Shown in pieces: positions 1 to 7,267 of a stretch of 64,000 nucleotides of DNA. The notes beneath the pieces were generated by a model. It was not told the origin of the DNA and did no database searches. It worked only from the letters and a program-made list of their open reading frames with translations. Within the stretch, counting starts at the first letter, position 1. Every line of letters starts with the position of its first letter. The stretch lies in NCBI GenBank assembly GCA_910585485.1, contig CAJUEZ010000005.1, forward strand, positions 1 through 64,000. The letters run 5' to 3'. A program made the position numbers and the translations under genes. This stretch comes from an uncultured Clostridia bacterium (GTDB lineage: Bacteria > Bacillota > Clostridia > UBA1381).

Positions 1-110
1 CCCCTTAAAAAAATACTATACTATATATTATTTATATTATAAATTATTATTTATTTAATATTATATATTTATAATATATAGTAGTATGTATATAGTATAT
101 TATACTATTA
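1..110. repeat. AT-rich long inverted repeat, left copy
   Basis: An almost pure A/T stretch that begins CCCCTTAAAAAAATACTATA and contains the odd palindrome ATAGTATA-T-TATACTAT near 93-109. It recurs in inverted orientation at 23586-23691 with high identity at both ends: the CCCCTTAAAAAA edge, the TATTATTTATATTATAAATT core and the inner GTATGTATATAGTATATTATACTAT match. It lies just downstream of the leftward early operon, as the right copy lies just downstream of the rightward operon. The window edge may cut the repeat. Confidence 0.85.
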
Positions 111-206
111 AAGGTATTTACTAAGCTGTATTCGTACCACGTTTCACGTCATACGACCTACGACTTACACATTAAGCATTACGGCTTACATGTTCCGTTT
201 TACGCT

Positions 207-470
207 CTACAGCTTGTGCGGGCGGTTATTCCAGGCGGTAAGTAGTTCGTCAAACGGATTGCGAGGTCTGGCTAAGCTATCCCACATACCAGGTATGCCG
301 ACATATACATCTTTGCTACGACCGCCGCATAGCTTACATTCGATAAACGCGTATTCTGTTTCCGTGTTACACATTATTCGGGCGTCGCCTTCACAAAATG
401 GACAGGGGTACAGTTGCCGCGTCCAATCCTCTCGGTCTACCTCTTGTATTGTACCAATGTGTAGTATCAT
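207..470 (-). CDS. Lar-like zinc-ribbon protein (restriction alleviation family)
   Basis: An 87-aa protein with two CxxC pairs (CPFC and CKLC) and a C-terminal ELLTAWNNR motif. This matches the Lar-type family (LKPCPFCG...AWN.R), whose founding member on the Rac prophage relieves type I restriction, reportedly by promoting methylation of unmodified sites. Many family members have no tested function. The start is set by AAAAGGGGTG five bases before the ATG. It is the last gene of the early operon, with the AT-rich inverted repeat about 100 bases downstream. Its presence beside two DNA methyltransferases fits an anti-restriction role, which is inference. Confidence 0.7.
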   Translation of the reverse strand: MILHIGTIQEVDREDWTRQLYPCPFCEGDARIMCNTETEYAFIECKLCGGRSKDVYVGIPGMWDSLARPRNPFDELLTAWNNRPHKL

Positions 471-483
471 AGTAACACCCCTT

Positions 484-771
484 TTACGTTACACGGTCAA
501 AGTTTTCACTTTCCACATATACCGTACAATCACTGTCAATTCTGTATATCCGAGTTCCTGCACGAATACGTATGGGGAACGGTAAAGCGTCGATAGGTAT
601 TAAGTCAAATTTCGCATTGTCAACTATGCTGCGTAATTCTTGTTGCATTTTACACTGATTTTCTGGCGTAAATGGTAACTGTAAATATGTCTTCATTGTA
701 TCAGTTATACGGTTGTGGTATTCCATAACATTTTGTACCGTAACCGGGTCTTTTGGAAAAGGAGCGTGCAT
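484..771 (-). CDS. hypothetical early phage protein
   Basis: A 95-aa protein that I do not recognise. The N-terminal half looks helical and the C-terminal half (IRAGTRIYRIDSDCTVYVE) looks like beta strands. Its ATG overlaps the stop of the upstream gene by one base (TAATG) and has a GGTGG ribosome site, so the two are translationally coupled. No membrane segment or catalytic motif is visible. Confidence 0.6.
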   Translation of the reverse strand: MHAPFPKDPVTVQNVMEYHNRITDTMKTYLQLPFTPENQCKMQQELRSIVDNAKFDLIPIDALPFPIRIRAGTRIYRIDSDCTVYVESENFDRVT

Positions 772-1001
772 TACGTACCACCCGCCTTCGGTGTTCTGCG
801 GTTTGCTTCCTCTACAGCGGTGTCCATTATATGACGTGCTATTTCTTCTAATGTCGCACCTTCTTCAAGATACGGCTTTATGAATATTAGCACGTTTGCC
901 GTAATGCCTATCAATTCCATAGCTATGTCGGGTGGCGTACCGTGTACAACGGTGCTTACGTCGACCTTACCACCAGAAACGATAGCGCTACACTTAATCA
1001 T
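771..1001 (-). CDS. hypothetical early phage protein
   Basis: A 76-aa protein of unknown function: a short N-terminal strand region (SAIVSGGKVDVSTVV) followed by a predicted helical part ending EEANRRTPKAGGT. The gene overlaps the upstream 101-aa gene by eight bases and the downstream gene by one base, so it sits in a tightly packed operon. The family is not recognised. Confidence 0.55.
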   Translation of the reverse strand: MIKCSAIVSGGKVDVSTVVHGTPPDIAMELIGITANVLIFIKPYLEEGATLEEIARHIMDTAVEEANRRTPKAGGT

Positions 1002-1299
1002 AATTTACACACCCCTTTCGTTTAGCACGACGACGCGCCGCCCGGTTTTCGTAACCCTTCGGCATTGTAACACCGCCGACCGTGACGCCGTGTGTCTTTG
1101 CTATGCTTTCCATTTCGTTTATAACCTCGTCAGCGGAAAGCGTTACCTTACCGACAAGACCCGGCAGCTTTTTTATAAACTCGTACGGGTCTGCTTTAAG
1201 GCGCGTACACAGTGTTATTATATACTTTGCTTCGTCCTCAGTACACGTACACGTAAGCCGCACGTCTGCTACCAGGTCGTCGTATTGTTTACTGTTCAT
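994..1299 (-). CDS. hypothetical early phage protein with basic C-terminus
   Basis: A 101-aa, mostly helical protein that ends in an arginine/lysine-rich tail (NRAARRRAKRKG). That tail suggests nucleic-acid or acidic-partner binding but proves nothing. It overlaps its upstream neighbour by 11 bases and its downstream neighbour by eight. The family is not recognised. Confidence 0.6.
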   Translation of the reverse strand: MNSKQYDDLVADVRLTCTCTEDEAKYIITLCTRLKADPYEFIKKLPGLVGKVTLSADEVINEMESIAKTHGVTVGGVTMPKGYENRAARRRAKRKGCVNYD

Positions 1300-1480
1300 T
1301 CTGTGTATCGTCCTTTCTTACTTTTCCCGTTATCATAGCTTCTATATATTCGTGAGGTACATTTGTCTTTACCCCGTTAAACAGTATCTCGCTTTGTGCG
1401 GCTGCCTTTATGATATTATGAAAGTCGGAAAATTTGACAGGTACGCGGTCTTCAGCGCTAAATGTATCTGCAAGTCCCAT
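1289..1480 (-). CDS. small hypothetical phage protein
   Basis: A 63-aa acidic/polar protein preceded by AAAAGGGGGTG and an ATG, the ribosome-site pattern used throughout this operon. The motif content is uninformative. It overlaps the start of the 101-aa gene. Confidence 0.5.
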   Translation of the reverse strand: MGLADTFSAEDRVPVKFSDFHNIIKAAAQSEILFNGVKTNVPHEYIEAMITGKVRKDDTQNEQ

Positions 1481-1485
1481 TACGG

Positions 1486-2079
1486 TTACACCCCCTTTTC
1501 TACTCCACGTTCTTCGATAAGTACCGTTTGCTGGTCGCTGTCTTTTTCCTGGATTACGTCTACAGTGAAAAAGCGTAGCGTCTTTCCTAATTGTGCGGCC
1601 GTTGCCATTTCTTGTACCATTCCGTCAGACATCATACTACCAAAAACCCATACTTCCTCACAGTCTTTTAGTAACGCTAACCCGGCTTGTGTACCTATAC
1701 TGCGTGCGTCTGGGATATTGTCGTCTAAAAACTGTGTAAAGTAGATATGCGGTGCTATGGGTATAATACCTGTAGCCGTACGCATAGCCCACGCACAATA
1801 CTCCCTGGCAAGACGTATATTTTCTGCAATCTTATCCGTGTTGCTGTTGTGATACGGTGAACATATATACACCTTTTTGTACGTGCTACTTCCGTCTTCG
1901 CGTGTTGCCTGTGGTACTTCCACATCTATATTTGCTACTTCGTCTTCAAACATATAGCACGCGTCTAAGGACGAATACGGGCAATTATCGCAATCTCTAT
2001 CGTCAGCCATACAAAAGTCGGTGGCTTCCTTTATTGTGCTACCGTTAGGTAATATTAAATCAGCTATTTTTACTTTCAT
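1486..2079 (-). CDS. nucleoside 2-deoxyribosyltransferase-like protein (DUF4406/DUF7768 type)
   Basis: A 197-aa protein. Residues from about 70 onward carry KKVYICSPYHN, an AREYCAWAMRTATG segment, PIAPHIYFTQFL and CEEVWVFGSMMSDGMVQEM. This arrangement is typical of the DUF4406 group in the nucleoside 2-deoxyribosyltransferase superfamily, proposed to act on nucleosides or nucleotides; most phage members are untested. The N-terminal 60 residues contain a cysteine cluster (DCDNCPY). I place the start at ATG AAA GTA because GAAAGGGG lies nine bases upstream; an in-frame start 11 codons earlier would put that site inside the gene. A role in nucleotide salvage or base modification is inference. 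Confidence 0.65.
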   Translation of the reverse strand: MKVKIADLILPNGSTIKEATDFCMADDRDCDNCPYSSLDACYMFEDEVANIDVEVPQATREDGSSTYKKVYICSPYHNSNTDKIAENIRLAREYCAWAMRTATGIIPIAPHIYFTQFLDDNIPDARSIGTQAGLALLKDCEEVWVFGSMMSDGMVQEMATAAQLGKTLRFFTVDVIQEKDSDQQTVLIEERGVEKGV

Positions 2080-2084
2080 AATCA

Positions 2085-2402
2085 CTAACCCCTTTCTTCG
2101 TGCAATGGACACGCATACAAACGGTCCACTGTCGGCATACTACAGCCCATATCTGGGTCGTAACAATCACAATCAAGACACGGGTTTACAGGGGGCCTGT
2201 CGTGTTCAGTCGTCGTTATACGTTCCAGGCTTACGTTATGTCGGTCTACGATTTTCTTAAACTTGATAACGTCGCCCGTATTCCTGTTTACAACCTGTAG
2301 CAGCGTCGACGTGTTCTTTTGCGCTAAATACGGCGTCGTGTCCTCAATGCCGTATGCGTTTAACTGCTTCATTTGTGCTACAGTCAGCTTCTTACCTTTC
2401 AT
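2085..2402 (-). CDS. hypothetical protein with C-terminal cysteine cluster
   Basis: A 105-aa protein. Residues 75-100 hold CLDCDC, CSMP and YACPL, a likely zinc-binding cluster. The N-terminal half has a short K-rich helix (TVAQMKQLNAYGI). The start ATG overlaps the last codons of the 40-aa membrane protein upstream. The function is unknown; a zinc-ribbon DNA- or RNA-contacting role is possible. Confidence 0.6.
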   Translation of the reverse strand: MKGKKLTVAQMKQLNAYGIEDTTPYLAQKNTSTLLQVVNRNTGDVIKFKKIVDRHNVSLERITTTEHDRPPVNPCLDCDCYDPDMGCSMPTVDRLYACPLHEERG

Positions 2403-2514
2403 TAGCCTGGTCGTCCTTTCTGTCGTTGTTCTTCGGCTTACGCGTTCCGCACCACGCCGTAAAACATAACGTAGTACAGATTATAGCGACGATTATAACT
2501 TTTTCCGTAATCAT
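2392..2514 (-). CDS. 40-aa single-pass membrane peptide
   Basis: A short gene encoding MITEKVIIVAIICTTLCFTA followed by a very polar tail (GTRKPKNNDRKDDQANER). A membrane segment at residues 5-20 followed by a basic/acidic tail suggests a type I or II membrane peptide. GGGGGTG lies five bases before the ATG. The start overlaps the upstream stop by four bases (ATGA) and its own stop lies inside the next gene, as expected for a genuine operon member. The function is unknown. Confidence 0.6.
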   Translation of the reverse strand: MITEKVIIVAIICTTLCFTAWCGTRKPKNNDRKDDQANER

Positions 2515-3128
2515 TCTTCACACCCCCACATAAAGTCAAAATTATTATTGCGAAGGAATAGATACAAGAAATGTCCAAGCGGCTGTATCAATGCTTCGTC
2601 GTTCATATCCTCGTACCCAGCTTCATACAACAAGGCGTGCGCCATTTCGTGACACGCTATAACTTGCTTTGCCGTCGGCGGTAACGTGCTATGTAACTTT
2701 ATCATCAAGTCGTCGTAAGCACATTCGCCCATAAGTTCCTTAGCGTCCAAATAGTCGTCGTAATCGGTGCTGACCGTGTACGGTATACCGTTTACAACTA
2801 TTGCCGTGGGTACTCCTACGGAAAAATCGCGACACCATTCAAACGTATTATCGCATAACGTGTTATGTAAGGCCGTGCCTACATTCTTGTATACCTCGTT
2901 GCATTTATCCATATCTAACCCAGCAGCGTAAAGCAGCTGCCAAGCACATTCACCGCAAAATAAACGTTGCTGACGTTCATCTGGTAGCGTGCTAAGAACG
3001 GTAAGTAATTGCTTATCCATATAAGATTGACTTAGCAGCCCAGCGGCGTTTAGCTCTGTATCGGTGTTTTTCACGTTTAAGGCAACTCCGCCTATATATA
3101 CAAATTGTGGTAATATCGTGTTAGTCAT
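2511..3128 (-). CDS. internally duplicated HExxH metalloprotease-like protein
   Basis: A 205-aa protein made of two tandem copies of one domain. The second half (about residues 105-205) contains CHEMAHALLYEAG, an HExxH zinc-protease signature like that of small ImmA/IrrE-type phage proteins. The first half repeats the layout (a strand pair, then STLP, then CGECAWQLLYAAG, then NTLCDNTFEW). It has lost both histidines but keeps the glutamate. The second copy ends NNNFDFMWG, parallel to NTFEWCRDF in the first. ImmA-type proteases cleave repressors, but no such target is shown here. It overlaps the 40-aa gene by four bases. Confidence 0.65.
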   Translation of the reverse strand: MTNTILPQFVYIGGVALNVKNTDTELNAAGLLSQSYMDKQLLTVLSTLPDERQQRLFCGECAWQLLYAAGLDMDKCNEVYKNVGTALHNTLCDNTFEWCRDFSVGVPTAIVVNGIPYTVSTDYDDYLDAKELMGECAYDDLMIKLHSTLPPTAKQVIACHEMAHALLYEAGYEDMNDEALIQPLGHFLYLFLRNNNFDFMWGCEE

Positions 3129-3152
3129 TTCTGTAAATTCCTTTCTGTTACT

Positions 3153-3335
3153 TTAGTCATACTCATATTTAATTGACAAGTTGCACGGTTTCTTACCGTG
3201 TACTTGACGTAGTACGTCGCACTCTGCTTTGTAGATACACTCGTCAGCATTTGCACAAGGTTTGTCGTCGTGCGAACCGTCGTTATGATAATCGCAATAC
3301 CGTAGAATATCTTTTAAAACTTTTAAACTATACAT
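3153..3335 (-). CDS. small cysteine-rich protein
   Basis: A 60-aa protein with five cysteines (YCDYH, PCANADECIYKAEC, KPCN) and several histidines and aspartates, suggesting a small metal-binding fold. It lies between two unknown genes of the same operon, four bases downstream of the stop of the 204-aa gene. The family is not recognised. Confidence 0.5.
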   Translation of the reverse strand: MYSLKVLKDILRYCDYHNDGSHDDKPCANADECIYKAECDVLRQVHGKKPCNLSIKYEYD

Positions 3336-3339
3336 AGGC

Positions 3340-3954
3340 TTAGTCCTCGCTGTCGTCGGTATCGTGCCAGCCTTTCCAGGCTTTAGCTTTATTGATTTTT
3401 CCCCGACTATATTCGGTCAAGTAGCGCGCGCTTGCTTCAGCGGTTAATGCCTGTTCTGGAATAACGACAGTAAACATATCGCTACATATACCCGCTTCCT
3501 CATAATATGATGTAATGATAGACACCAGATTAGCGGGGTTTAGTGCCATAATTGCGGGTGTATTATCCACTTCATATGGTAATACGTTAAACCTGTCGTC
3601 TGAAAAACGATACAACCACATATTTACGGTGTGCTGACCGCCTAAAAAATGTACATAAAGTGTACCGGGGACAGCTTTATCTGTCACGTAGACAGGCTCT
3701 TGTATGTCGTTTTCCGTACGCGTTGCCGTAACCTCATATATTCGTACACTTTTTATATTTGCGTCCACACCAAACACGATTATAGCTGCGTCGTCGTTAT
3801 GGTCGTCGTAAGGCGTCCAGCCGTGCCATATAGTACCAGGTACGTTTAAGTCTTTTATAAGCTCATATACTCCTTCTTCGTCGATAGCCTGGTCGTCAAG
3901 AATAAGTTTATATATTCCGTCGTCGGTATGTACGTCCATATATTTCGTAGTCAT
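3340..3954 (-). CDS. hypothetical acidic protein
   Basis: A 204-aa, strongly acidic protein with mixed strands and helices and no membrane segment. The sequence ends in an acidic DTDDSED tail. Acidic early phage proteins are sometimes DNA mimics or inhibitors, but nothing here proves that. It follows the glucosaminidase-like gene in the operon with a 17-base gap. Confidence 0.55.
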   Translation of the reverse strand: MTTKYMDVHTDDGIYKLILDDQAIDEEGVYELIKDLNVPGTIWHGWTPYDDHNDDAAIIVFGVDANIKSVRIYEVTATRTENDIQEPVYVTDKAVPGTLYVHFLGGQHTVNMWLYRFSDDRFNVLPYEVDNTPAIMALNPANLVSIITSYYEEAGICSDMFTVVIPEQALTAEASARYLTEYSRGKINKAKAWKGWHDTDDSED

Positions 3955-3971
3955 ACAGCTTCTGTCCTTTC

Positions 3972-4751
3972 TTAGTTATACTCTATACGTGCCTTTATTT
4001 CGCCCATAAGGGCGGTTACGTTAGACACCCACGTACTACGTCCTTCGTTATAATATACGCTTATATCAGCGACACTACAGCCTGTGTAATACTGTCCGTC
4101 TGGCGTTAAGTAGTCGCCGCGTATGTGCGACGCTACATACTCTATACATTGTGGTACGCTGTCGAAGTCCTTGTTATGGTAACCGAATATATTATTTTGA
4201 CGAAAGGTATAGCGTCCGTAACCGCTTTCTTCAGCTGCTACAGCCGCAAGAAATACGGCGTCAATTCGGTACTTTTCCTGTGCCTGCACAAAATCATACG
4301 CGTACTGTTTTAACTCGTACAGTAACCCTTTTTCTAACTGTTCTGTAGTGTAGTAAGCTATTGAAGGGTTAGTATTTACATTAGCAGTATCACCAGGGCC
4401 GTTACCGCCACTACAATAGCTATAGTAGCTATTACCTGTAGCTGTGTATTCCTCTTGCGTAACATCTGTAGCTGCTTGCGTAGGCTCTGGTTTCTCTGTT
4501 CCAACACTGTAGTCGTGTTGCGGAAGTGGTCCCGTAGTGCTGACGTATTCGACAGTTGCTTCTGTAACTGCACTACTGACGCTTCTAACTTCTCTATCGT
4601 AAGCGCCGCGGTCTGTAATTGCTTTTGTTTCCGTTTTTTCGCCTGTTTCATATAACCACGCCCCTATCAATGCTGACACGGCCGACAAAATCAATACCAC
4701 ACAAATAGCAGTAATAGCTTTACGCCCGTATCTTTTTCGTTTATTTTTCAT
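3972..4751 (-). CDS. membrane-anchored glucosaminidase-type cell-wall hydrolase
   Basis: A 259-aa protein. A basic N-terminus and one membrane segment (residues 13-33) are followed by a 90-residue low-complexity Thr/Ser/Glu linker and a C-terminal glucosaminidase-family domain from about residue 150. The domain shows the EKYRIDAVFLAAVAAEESGYG catalytic-glutamate region in pieces (FLAAVAAEESG), then NNIFGYHN and a SVADISVYYNEG/W ending. The family cleaves peptidoglycan glycan strands, and the topology (N-in) places the enzyme outside the membrane. Its ribosome site AAAGGGGTG lies inside the last codons of the DNA polymerase gene, an 11-base overlap. A wall hydrolase inside a replication operon is unusual for a phage. 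Confidence 0.75.
   Translation of the reverse strand: MKNKRKRYGRKAITAICVVLILSAVSALIGAWLYETGEKTETKAITDRGAYDREVRSVSSAVTEATVEYVSTTGPLPQHDYSVGTEKPEPTQAATDVTQEEYTATGNSYYSYCSGGNGPGDTANVNTNPSIAYYTTEQLEKGLLYELKQYAYDFVQAQEKYRIDAVFLAAVAAEESGYGRYTFRQNNIFGYHNKDFDSVPQCIEYVASHIRGDYLTPDGQYYTGCSVADISVYYNEGRSTWVSNVTALMGEIKARIEYN
4376..4651 (-). CDS. possible nested gene: coiled coil plus C-terminal membrane helix
   Basis: A 91-codon frame lying wholly inside the linker part of the glucosaminidase gene, in another frame of the same strand. It would encode a basic start (MKQAKKRKQKQ), about 55 residues of heptad-like leucine-rich sequence, and a C-terminal hydrophobic stretch (VIATIAIVVAVTALVILLM), i.e. a tail-anchored coiled coil. 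No clear ribosome site is present, only GTGG five bases upstream. The low-complexity linker could produce such a frame by chance, so it is listed as a possibility. Confidence 0.25.
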   Translation of the reverse strand: MKQAKKRKQKQLQTAALTIEKLEASVVQLQKQLSNTSALRDHFRNTTTVLEQRNQSLRKQLQMLRKRNTQLQVIATIAIVVAVTALVILLM

Positions 4752-7257
4752 TGTCTTTACACCCCTTTAACCACGTATCTAAGTCCATTTTATCGCCCCA
4801 GCTGTAGGCTACGCTGGCTTCCGCTTCCAGCTGGATAGGGAAGCCCGGTAACGGTGGTATTTCCATTACTGCCTTTTGCCACATAGCGTATTTTTCTACA
4901 AGCTCTGGGTCGTCGTCTATCTCACATATTATTTCGTCGTGTATCTGCGCTACCATATCGGTATGTCCGTGTCGCATAAATGCGGGGACCGCTAACAGGT
5001 CCTTTGTTTCTTCAAAGAAGCCGTTCCATATAGTAACTGTTACACCGTTAAATGTTGCCGTATCAAGTCCTATTTTCTCGTATACGGTGTTCTGTGCGCG
5101 TTTCATAATATCAGCAGCACTACCCTGTATAGGCGTATTCTGGCTGCGTCGTTCGTCGTCGCTACGATTATAACGGTTTCCGCTGTTTATGTATGGTAGA
5201 AGTCGCTTAAAACCGTATATTGTTTCTGCGTAGCCCGTTTCCCTGGCTAAGATAACCGCTTCACGCTGATACCTGGGTATACCGGGGTACGTTTTCATAA
5301 CGGCGTCTACAAGTGCTTTACACTCTGGCAATGACTTACGTATTTCTTGCTTTTTAAAAGTCTTTTGTAAAGCGTGTTCAGTACCACCGTATACACTTCC
5401 GAAGTTCGCGGCTTTTGCGCCGCTGCGTTCGTGCTTTGTGATTTCGCTTTCTGGTTTGCCCTGCATAGTCGCCGCCGTTTTTCGGTGTAGGTCTTCGTGA
5501 TTTCTAAACGCATTAAGCATTACGTCACAATTACTACGCCAGGCAGTTAAGCGAAGTTCAAAACCGCTTTCGTCTTCCAGCAATAACACCTTACCAGGTT
5601 TAGCTTTATAAAAATTTCGTACCCCCAGCGTATCGTTATCCGGGCGCGGTACGTTCTGTCCGTTAGGATTGCTGGAAGCAAGCCGCGCTGTTTCTGTCCA
5701 CGGCTCATAGTGTGCGTGTATACGCTGGGTAATCGGGTTTAGGTACTTTTCGCGCCCTTCGATATGCGACGACAATAGCGTCGTATATTTTTGTATTTTC
5801 TGCATAGCCTGTAAGAACGCAATACCTATATCTTTGTATTGATGTGGTTCTCTCTGGGCTATTCGCATACGTCGTATCTCGTCAGCGGTATAATCACGTT
5901 GCCATAAGGTAGCCTGTTCTGTATAATCAATGTCAAGCGGTACGCTTTCCCATTCGTCGGGTAACGGTACTTCTAAATACTTTTCCTCGTCTGGGTCAAG
6001 TAATTTATTTTCAAGCATAAACAACATATCCATAATAGCGTTACTGTCTAAGCTCGGTTCTTTCGTAGTGGCCGACCACGCCGCCGCTGGTAGCTTCAGC
6101 ACGTCAAATATAAAGCTCTTAACGTCCTTAGTCTTACCGCCTTTACCGACGTTAAGGTCTATACCAAAGTCCATAGCGATACGACGCATAGTTTCCGCGG
6201 CTTCCTCTTGTGCGATTTCCGCTTCTTCGCGTTTCGTCTGCGATACGTCCGTGTCCCAATACATACCCCAATACTCCATAATACCCGTTACACGCGTAAA
6301 CGGCATTTCTATAGCTTTTAACCAATCACTATAGGTAGGGTATAGGTCGTTGTTATTAGGTATCTGTTTCGCTATTTCGTCCCAATACAGAAAATGCTGT
6401 ACAGCGTAGTCGCTGTCCTCACAACAGTAGCTAAGCGCGTCGGTTTCGTCGTTCGGTACTTCGTCAAAAAATAGCGCGTTATTCTTTTTAAGAACCGTAT
6501 TAAACTCGTTCATCTGCACCCCAAATACCTCTTTAGTCATAGGCTTTAAGCCTTTTCCTGTGTAGGGTCGTTTCGGGTTTGCTATTTTCTGCGGTGCTAT
6601 AAGCTGCTGTAGTCTTATCCACATTAAGAACGGGTCAGCACACGGCATAAGAATATACTTACCGTATTTAGCTGTAAACTTCGTTTCAAAAGCCATATTG
6701 ACAGCTATTTTCATAATCTTAGTATTAGTGAAAAAGTGCTTTTCCAATGTATCGAATAAACGACGACGGGCTTCGGTTCGCGGTAACCCCGGTTCAAACT
6801 GATTAGCCCCTGGGTTATCAATAAATATAGCCCGTGCTTCATCTGGTGCAGCTGCCAAACTCATAGCGCATACTTCAGCTTTCCACGGGTCAAGGTTTAC
6901 GTCCTTCGTCCAGGCGTCTAATGCCTTACCCGTTACAGGTTCGCCGCTATCGTCTGTCGGTGGTATTCTGTGGTCGCGGTCGCCGCTTGTTTCGTAGTCG
7001 AAGCCGCCTAAACCTGTTTCCTCGCACCGTTCTATATAGGCGATAAGTTCATTCATAGTAGTAATTGCCTTATAGTCTTTGAACCCTTGCGGGCGTAATT
7101 TAGGGTATTTAATATCCCATACGCCCGGCTTAGTTCTTTTCAGTACATCAGCTACGCAATCTGCTACAGGTATACGCCTGTCAAGTGGTGCGTTAGCAGA
7201 CGGTTTTACAGTATCGGCAAGCGTACGACTTTGCGGGAATAAATTATTTAATTTCAT
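4741..7257 (-). CDS. family A DNA polymerase with 3'-5' exonuclease
   Basis: An 838-aa replicative polymerase of the Pol I family without a 5' nuclease domain. Exonuclease motif I is FDYET (D87, E89) and a motif III YCCED lies near 276. A motif II-like segment, NMAFE near 186, has Glu where Asp is usual. Polymerase motif A is DESGFELR (561-568), motif B is RSGAKAANFG (610-619) and motif C is QIHDE near 780. The length is longer than T7 polymerase because of insertions before motif A. It starts after GGGGGTTTACT and lies ten bases downstream of the primase-helicase gene. With that gene and the SF2 helicase it would form an autonomous replication module. Confidence 0.93.
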   Translation of the reverse strand: MKLNNLFPQSRTLADTVKPSANAPLDRRIPVADCVADVLKRTKPGVWDIKYPKLRPQGFKDYKAITTMNELIAYIERCEETGLGGFDYETSGDRDHRIPPTDDSGEPVTGKALDAWTKDVNLDPWKAEVCAMSLAAAPDEARAIFIDNPGANQFEPGLPRTEARRRLFDTLEKHFFTNTKIMKIAVNMAFETKFTAKYGKYILMPCADPFLMWIRLQQLIAPQKIANPKRPYTGKGLKPMTKEVFGVQMNEFNTVLKKNNALFFDEVPNDETDALSYCCEDSDYAVQHFLYWDEIAKQIPNNNDLYPTYSDWLKAIEMPFTRVTGIMEYWGMYWDTDVSQTKREEAEIAQEEAAETMRRIAMDFGIDLNVGKGGKTKDVKSFIFDVLKLPAAAWSATTKEPSLDSNAIMDMLFMLENKLLDPDEEKYLEVPLPDEWESVPLDIDYTEQATLWQRDYTADEIRRMRIAQREPHQYKDIGIAFLQAMQKIQKYTTLLSSHIEGREKYLNPITQRIHAHYEPWTETARLASSNPNGQNVPRPDNDTLGVRNFYKAKPGKVLLLEDESGFELRLTAWRSNCDVMLNAFRNHEDLHRKTAATMQGKPESEITKHERSGAKAANFGSVYGGTEHALQKTFKKQEIRKSLPECKALVDAVMKTYPGIPRYQREAVILARETGYAETIYGFKRLLPYINSGNRYNRSDDERRSQNTPIQGSAADIMKRAQNTVYEKIGLDTATFNGVTVTIWNGFFEETKDLLAVPAFMRHGHTDMVAQIHDEIICEIDDDPELVEKYAMWQKAVMEIPPLPGFPIQLEAEASVAYSWGDKMDLDTWLKGCKDNEK

Positions 7258-7267
7258 AGTAAACCCC

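Noticed and set aside
4455..4655. Plus-strand open frame inside the wall-hydrolase gene
   Set aside because: No ribosome site, cysteine- and phenylalanine-rich composition typical of an antisense shadow, and opposite to all neighbouring genes.
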